A stretch of 19,246 nt of DNA from the NCBI GenBank assembly GCA_002342165.1, contig DDPM01000194.1, forward strand, positions 385 through 19,630. Direction: 5' to 3'. Numbering within the stretch: position 1 is the stretch's first letter; each line of letters begins with the position of its first letter. Both the position numbers and the translations under genes were made by a program. Shown piece after piece: positions 15,570 to 19,246 of this stretch. The notes under the pieces were generated by a model that did no database searches, was not told where the DNA came from, and saw only the letters and a list, made by a program, of their open reading frames with translations. This DNA is from Hylemonella sp. UBA2468 (GTDB lineage Bacteria; Pseudomonadota; Gammaproteobacteria; Burkholderiales; Burkholderiaceae_C).

Positions 15570-16553
15570 TTAAAGGGGCTTGAAGGCCATGTCTTTGACC
15601 ACTTTGCCCCAGTTGTCAAAGTCTTTGTTCATCAGGTCGGTGAAAAACTCGGGGCTTTCGGTGTGGATATCGAGCCCGAGTTTTTTCATGCGGTCGCGCA
15701 CGTCGGGTTGCTGCAGCGCCCAGTTCACCTCCTTGTTAAGCAGACTCACAATCTCACGTGGCACACCTGCAGGCGCGATGATGCCAAACCAACCGCCAGA
15801 GGTAAAGCCGGGCACCGTTTCTGCAATGGTGGGAATGTTGGGGTAATCGGGGTGGCGGGTCGCGCGGGCAATGGCCAGCAAGCGCAACTTGCCGGAGTCG
15901 GCCAAAGGCTGCACCGAAATAAACGAACCCAAGGACGCCGAAATATCACCGCCCAGCATTTGCGTGAACACAGCGTTCATGTCGCGGTAGGGCACATGCA
16001 TGAACTCAAACCCCGACATCATGCGGAATTGCTCGCTGGCAAAGTGCAAAAATGCGCCCTCTCCATTGGTGCCAAAGGTCAGTTTGCCGGGGTTGGCTTT
16101 GCCGTAATCGATCAGCTCTTTAACATTTTTAAAAGGTGTTTTAGGGCTGACCACCAAGCCTAAAAAGTTAGACGCCATCATGGCCACAGGGGCGAAGTCT
16201 TTGCGCGAGTCATAGCTCACTTTGGCGTAGGCCAGCGGCACAATGACCATGTTGCCGCCTTGCCCGCAACCCAGCGTGTAGCCGTCAGCAGGTGCTTGCT
16301 TGATGAGCGTTAAGCCGAGTTGGCCGGCGGAGCCTGCACGGTTGTCTATCACTATGGCTTGTCCCAAACGCTCGGTGAGTTTGGGGGCAATCAGACGGGT
16401 CAAGATGTCGCAACTGTCGCCAGGCCCTGCCGGCACCACAATGCGTATGGGCTTGTTGGGATAAGCCTGTGCCCAAGCACTGCAGCTCAAGCCCAGCAGC
16501 AGCGCAGCAGAGGCCAAAGAACGGCCCAAAGTCAATAAAGCAAATGAAAACAT
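15570..16553 (-). CDS. Bug/TTT-family periplasmic solute receptor 3
   Basis: This third Bug-type receptor is 327 residues from ATG 16553; an in-frame TTG at 16565 would add four residues. It has a signal peptide (MFSFALLTLGRS, hydrophobic core, cleavage near SAWAQA). The mature part shows PIRIVVPAGPGDSCDILTRL, IVIDNRAGSAGQ, APADGYTLG and NIPTIAETVPGFTSGGWFG. It is not adjacent to an enzyme on its own strand and seems to form a single-gene unit, with a possible operator upstream at 16653-16669. The short gap to the convergent hydrolase (15535-15569) shows only a weak 5-bp AGCCC/GGGCT hairpin at its edge. Confidence 0.91.
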   Translation of the reverse strand: MFSFALLTLGRSLASAALLLGLSCSAWAQAYPNKPIRIVVPAGPGDSCDILTRLIAPKLTERLGQAIVIDNRAGSAGQLGLTLIKQAPADGYTLGCGQGGNMVIVPLAYAKVSYDSRKDFAPVAMMASNFLGLVVSPKTPFKNVKELIDYGKANPGKLTFGTNGEGAFLHFASEQFRMMSGFEFMHVPYRDMNAVFTQMLGGDISASLGSFISVQPLADSGKLRLLAIARATRHPDYPNIPTIAETVPGFTSGGWFGIIAPAGVPREIVSLLNKEVNWALQQPDVRDRMKKLGLDIHTESPEFFTDLMNKDFDNWGKVVKDMAFKPL

Positions 16554-16867
16554 GGTGTAACTCAAATCAATGGGTGAAGCGGAAATGGCGTGTGTTGCGA
16601 ATGAAGCGTGAACAACACCAAGTAGTCTGTGGGGGTTTAAGCCTGTGCAACACTAGGTGAACTACCTAGCTGCTTTATTCCTGCCTCCATCCCTCTCTGC
16701 TTCAACTGCAGATGACCTTCCCAAAATCTTGGCACAACGGCACGGGCACCACACCGCACCAGGCCATAGAAGTCTTTGCCTTAAAGGTCGGATCGTGCTG
16801 TAAAACACTCCTCGCAAGAGCACGGCTGACATCATGCCGGCCCTGAAGGCGGCCACAGACTCCATGA
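16554..16867. other. 314-base gap without a convincing gene
   Basis: The gap contains an inverted repeat (16653-16669) and, from about 16670 to 16867, sequence with protein-like composition in several frames but no intact, recognisable gene. On the + strand one frame runs from about 16666 to a TAA at 16801 and resumes as STADIMPALKAATDSMIND before overlapping the phosphoesterase end. It may be a decayed gene, but I cannot identify a parent family. No tRNA or clear small RNA was seen. Confidence 0.4.
16653..16669. promoter_or_regulatory. Inverted repeat upstream of receptor 3, candidate operator
   Basis: CTAGGT and ACCTAG are perfect 6-bp arms around GAACT, 100 bp upstream of the receptor 3 start. 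It shares the octamer TAGGTGAA with the gap upstream of receptor 2. It is not followed by a T-run on either strand, so an operator is more likely than a terminator. The spacing is not the exact T-N11-A of LysR sites. Confidence 0.45.
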
Positions 16868-17707
16868 TCAACGATGAGGCACTTCAATACACAGCGTCGG
16901 GTTGAAGTGGTCTTGCTCTTGTTTGCGGGCGTAGCCCATGGGGTTGCTGACCACGCGGCAGCCTGCTTGTACATAGTCCTGCGGGCAATGCAAATGGCCG
17001 TGCAGCCATAGGGAGGCCTCTGGAAACAGGTCGTCCAGGGCGTTGCAAAAGCCTGCTGTGCCCGGCACCAAGCCGTATCGTGGGTCCATGCTCATAAGCG
17101 AGGGTGCGTAATGGGTGATGACCACCTTGGTGCCCTCAAAAGGCTCGGCCAGGGCTTGACGCAACCAAGCTTGGCAGCAGAGGGCTTGTTCTCGAATGAG
17201 TTCAGCCAAAAACGGCTCGCCCCCCCGTGTGGTGGCGGTTTTGCGAAGGTGGTGGTTGGCGGCCCGATAGGCCTTGTTTCGGAGTGCGGGGTCTTGCTTG
17301 GGGTTCAGCGCATCAAAGTCGGTCCAAAGTGTGGTGCCTATAAAGCGGATGTTGGGCCCGCGCGCTTGACCTGACAAATTGGTCCCCAACAGTTCTTGTG
17401 CAGAAATGCTGGACTGCTCTAAAAAACAAATGCCCAGTTGCGTACAGGTGGCTTCTAGGCGGCGGTGCGCCTCGTCAAAATCCAAGCCATCGTATTCATG
17501 GTTGCCCGGCACAAACAGTACGGGTGTAGGCCAGCCCTGCAGGGGTGAAAACCGTTGCAAACCAAAATCGGCCTCGCTCAGCATGGAGCCTTGCTGATAC
17601 GACCCAATGTCGCCCGCCAACACCAGCACGTCGGCCTCGGGGGCGGGCGTCGGCGCAAAGTTCGGGTGCGACTCCAGGTGAAGGTCAGAGAGCAGTTGTA
17701 ATTTCAT
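16868..17707 (-). CDS. Calcineurin-like metallophosphoesterase
   Basis: The 279-residue protein has all the dinuclear metal motifs of the calcineurin-like superfamily: SDLHLE (Asp8, His10), LAGDI (Asp33), PGNHEY (Asn69, His70), ITHYAPS (His199) and LHGHLH (His236, His238). It has no signal peptide and so is likely cytoplasmic. Members cleave diverse phosphomono- and diesters; this subgroup is generally annotated only as metallophosphoesterase. Its ATG overlaps the LysR stop as ATGA (17704-17707), so it is translated by coupling with the regulator, an uncommon partner for a LysR gene. No terminator is obvious after its TGA. Confidence 0.93.
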   Translation of the reverse strand: MKLQLLSDLHLESHPNFAPTPAPEADVLVLAGDIGSYQQGSMLSEADFGLQRFSPLQGWPTPVLFVPGNHEYDGLDFDEAHRRLEATCTQLGICFLEQSSISAQELLGTNLSGQARGPNIRFIGTTLWTDFDALNPKQDPALRNKAYRAANHHLRKTATTRGGEPFLAELIREQALCCQAWLRQALAEPFEGTKVVITHYAPSLMSMDPRYGLVPGTAGFCNALDDLFPEASLWLHGHLHCPQDYVQAGCRVVSNPMGYARKQEQDHFNPTLCIEVPHR

Positions 17708-18678
17708 GAGCCGTCGGCGGGTTGGAGCATGGCGTGACCCGCGGCCAAAGGTCGCAGGTTGACCAAATGCTCACGCAGCCACAGGTGGGGGTGTTGGGTG
17801 TGCACGCGGCGGTGCCACAGAGCGTCCACATGGACATCCGGAACTTTGAAGGGCAACTCGCGCAACACCAGTTGGTCGGCAATCCCGGTCACGCTCACAA
17901 AGTGGCGCGGCAACACGGTGAGTAAATTGGAGTTGGCCACCACCCTGCCTGCGGTGAAAAACTGGTTCACGGTGAGCACAATGTGGCGGCTGCGGCCCAA
18001 GCTGGTTAAGGCCTCATCAATAAAGCCAAACGGCCGGCCCGAAAAGCTCACCAGCAGATGGCGGGCCGCGCAAAAACGGTCTAGGGTGAGCTCCGATTGA
18101 GCCAAGGGGTGGTCGTGGCGCATCACACACACATAGGAGCTGTTGTAGAGCCGCTGGTGGTGAAACGTCGCCACCTCGCCCGCTTGAGCCTGCGCCGTCA
18201 TGCCTGCCAGCACCGACGGAAAAAACCCAATGGCCATGTCGGCCCCTTCAGACTCCAGCAACTTGCGCGGGTCGCGGGTGGTCAGCGGCACCACCCGAAT
18301 GCTCACGCCCGGGGCTTCTCGGTCGATCAACCCAATCAAGCCTGGAATCAGTTCCGCGGCGGTGGCGTCGGCCATGGACAGCACAAATGTGGCGGTGGAA
18401 GCGGCGGGGTCAAAGGCGCTGGGCGACAAGGCCTCGTTGAGCTGCTCCAACGCGGCTTGAACTTTGGGCCACAAAGCCAAAGCCATAGGGGTGGGCACCA
18501 GCCCTGTCCCGCTGCGGCGCAGCAAGTCGTCCCCCAAGCTGTCACGAAGCCGCCGCAAGGCGTTGCTGACGGCCGGCTGGGTGAGTGAGAGCTTGGTGGC
18601 GGCACGTGTCAAATGACGCTCGGTCATGACTTCGTTGAACACCCGCAGCAGGTTCAGGTCCAAGTTTTTAAAGCTCAT
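17704..18678 (-). CDS. LysR-family transcriptional regulator
   Basis: The 324-residue LysR-type regulator begins MSFKNLDLNLLRVFNEV, with the winged helix-turn-helix at about 21-42 (RHLTRAATKLSLTQPAVSNALRRLR). A linker helix and a periplasmic-binding-like effector domain follow (FVLSMADATAAELIPGL to the end). ATG 18678 matches the usual family start and has GGA upstream; ATG 18693 and TTG 18696 are less likely. The N-terminal phrase DLNLLRVF resembles the NodD/LinR-like branch that responds to aromatic or small organic effectors. It is divergent from the small membrane protein gene and overlaps the phosphoesterase. Its targets could be the divergent gene, itself, or the receptor genes nearby. 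Confidence 0.93.
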   Translation of the reverse strand: MSFKNLDLNLLRVFNEVMTERHLTRAATKLSLTQPAVSNALRRLRDSLGDDLLRRSGTGLVPTPMALALWPKVQAALEQLNEALSPSAFDPAASTATFVLSMADATAAELIPGLIGLIDREAPGVSIRVVPLTTRDPRKLLESEGADMAIGFFPSVLAGMTAQAQAGEVATFHHQRLYNSSYVCVMRHDHPLAQSELTLDRFCAARHLLVSFSGRPFGFIDEALTSLGRSRHIVLTVNQFFTAGRVVANSNLLTVLPRHFVSVTGIADQLVLRELPFKVPDVHVDALWHRRVHTQHPHLWLREHLVNLRPLAAGHAMLQPADGS

Positions 18679-18707
18679 GTCATGTCCAAACATCAACGAT
18701 GTGAATA

Positions 18708-18720
18708 TTGTGCATCACAA
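18708..18720. promoter_or_regulatory. Inverted repeat in the LysR divergent promoter region
   Basis: TTGTG and CACAA are perfect arms around CAT, in the gap between the LysR gene and the divergent membrane protein gene. LysR proteins often bind such a dyad near their own promoter. It lies just upstream of the -35 box for the membrane protein, a position suited to activation or autorepression. Confidence 0.5.
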
Positions 18721-18728
18721 CAATAAAT

Positions 18729-18757
18729 TTGATAAATATAAGGATAAACCCTAGTAT
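18729..18757 (+). promoter_or_regulatory. Sigma70-type promoter of the small membrane protein gene
   Basis: TTGATA (18729-18734) and TAGTAT (18752-18757) are separated by exactly 17 bp, in AT-rich sequence. They match the consensus at 5 of 6 and 4 of 6 positions. Transcription would begin near 18764, giving a leader of about 24 bases with AGGAG (18777-18781) 6 bases before the ATG. Confidence 0.65.
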
Positions 18758-18787
18758 TTCTCCATCGATTCACTTTAGGAGCATCTT

Positions 18788-19204
18788 ATGAACTCATTCG
18801 TACAACCCGGTTACAGCCCACGTCACGCAGGTGTAGAGCGTTTTGAAAGGGGTATCTCCTGTATTTCAGGCCACTTGCGCAGTCTGGACAGCACACGCAG
18901 CGTGGCCACCATGCTGTTGGCGGCTATGGTTTCGGCCTTGATCGTGGTCGCTGACCAGCTGATTGACAGCTGGGCCGATGGCGACCTGCTGGCCGCTTGG
19001 GTGGTGTTGTGGGTGGTGGGCTTTGCGGCGGTGGCCTTGTTGGCGGCTCCTGCCCGCGGCATGGCATTGCGTTTGATGGGCGGCTTCACACACCGTGTGC
19101 AGCAAGCCGCCCAGCGCCGTGCTGACGCTCGTTTGATGCAATTGGTCCAGCAAGACCCCCGCGTCCTGTCAGAACTCCAGTCTGCAGTGTCTCGCCAAGA
19201 CTAA
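18788..19204 (+). CDS. Small membrane protein of unknown function with two transmembrane helices
   Basis: I do not recognise this 138-residue protein. A soluble N-terminus of about 38 residues is followed by two hydrophobic helices, about 39-56 (VATMLLAAMVSALIVVA) and 67-89 (LLAAWVVLWVVGFAAVALLA). A basic, glutamine-rich C-terminal helix (about 100-138, RVQQAAQRRADARLMQLVQQ) ends SRQD and could be amphipathic or coiled. The strong AGGAG, the sigma70 promoter and the terminator 20 bases after the stop all support a monocistronic, well-expressed gene. It is divergent from the LysR gene, so it may be a target of that regulator. Confidence 0.75.
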   Translation: MNSFVQPGYSPRHAGVERFERGISCISGHLRSLDSTRSVATMLLAAMVSALIVVADQLIDSWADGDLLAAWVVLWVVGFAAVALLAAPARGMALRLMGGFTHRVQQAAQRRADARLMQLVQQDPRVLSELQSAVSRQD

Positions 19205-19224
19205 GCAAGGGCTTCTCCAATCAA

Positions 19225-19246
19225 AAGGCCACCCTAGGGTGGCCTT
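19225..19246. terminator. Rho-independent terminator hairpin at the window end
   Basis: A 22-bp perfect palindrome ends the window: arms AAGGCCACC and GGTGGCCTT around CTAG, a 9-bp GC-rich stem. It is preceded by extra A residues and ends in TT where the window stops, so it may be bidirectional. It begins 20 bases after the stop of the small membrane protein gene. Confidence 0.85.

Noticed and set aside
18097..18588. 163-codon + strand frame opposite the LysR gene
   Set aside because: Gly/His/Gln-rich shadow; the LysR helix-turn-helix and effector domain explain this DNA.
1..19246. Insertion sequence, prophage or CRISPR array
   Set aside because: No transposase, integrase, phage structural gene or regularly spaced direct repeat was found on either strand.

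Overview
The window looks like a chromosomal segment from a betaproteobacterium of the order Burkholderiales, most likely family Comamonadaceae (Limnohabitans/Rhodoferax/Polaromonas-like). The reasons are the origin-proximal gene order gyrB ... mnmG-rsmG-lysE-parA-parB, the protein sequences themselves, and several orphan Bug/TTT-type solute receptors, which are typical of this group. The genus is inferred; no rRNA gene is present to confirm it.

Region 1 (1-7996) is origin-proximal housekeeping. It holds the 3' end of gyrB, a reverse-strand family-3 solute-binding-like protein without a signal peptide, then on the + strand mnmG, rsmG, a LysE/RhtB exporter, parA, parB, a membrane-anchored SAM methyltransferase and a PduO-type cobalamin adenosyltransferase. 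Three parS-like centromere sites lie inside coding sequence: two in mnmG as the same in-frame VSRET codons, and one in rsmG. ParA and ParB, encoded just downstream, are the proteins expected to act on them. GC content rises sharply near position 2255 inside mnmG.

Region 2 (8039-16553) is an accessory catabolic block on alternating strands. It encodes a cyclase-family metal hydrolase, three Bug/TTT periplasmic receptors, a glutaryl-CoA dehydrogenase-type flavoenzyme followed by a cupin, a luciferase-like flavin monooxygenase followed by a carboxymuconolactone-decarboxylase-like protein, and an alpha/beta hydrolase. Together these suggest uptake, oxygenation, hydrolysis and acyl-CoA oxidation of an unidentified carboxylate, possibly cyclic or aromatic. 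No CoA ligase or transferase and no tripartite membrane subunit is present, so the pathway is an inference. Short inverted repeats in the intergenic gaps may be operators.

Region 3 (16554-19246) holds a 314-base stretch with no convincing gene, then a LysR regulator translationally coupled to a calcineurin-like phosphoesterase on the reverse strand. Divergent from the regulator is a small two-helix membrane protein with a good sigma70 promoter. The window ends exactly at a strong terminator hairpin. No tRNA, rRNA, CRISPR array, insertion sequence or prophage gene was seen.
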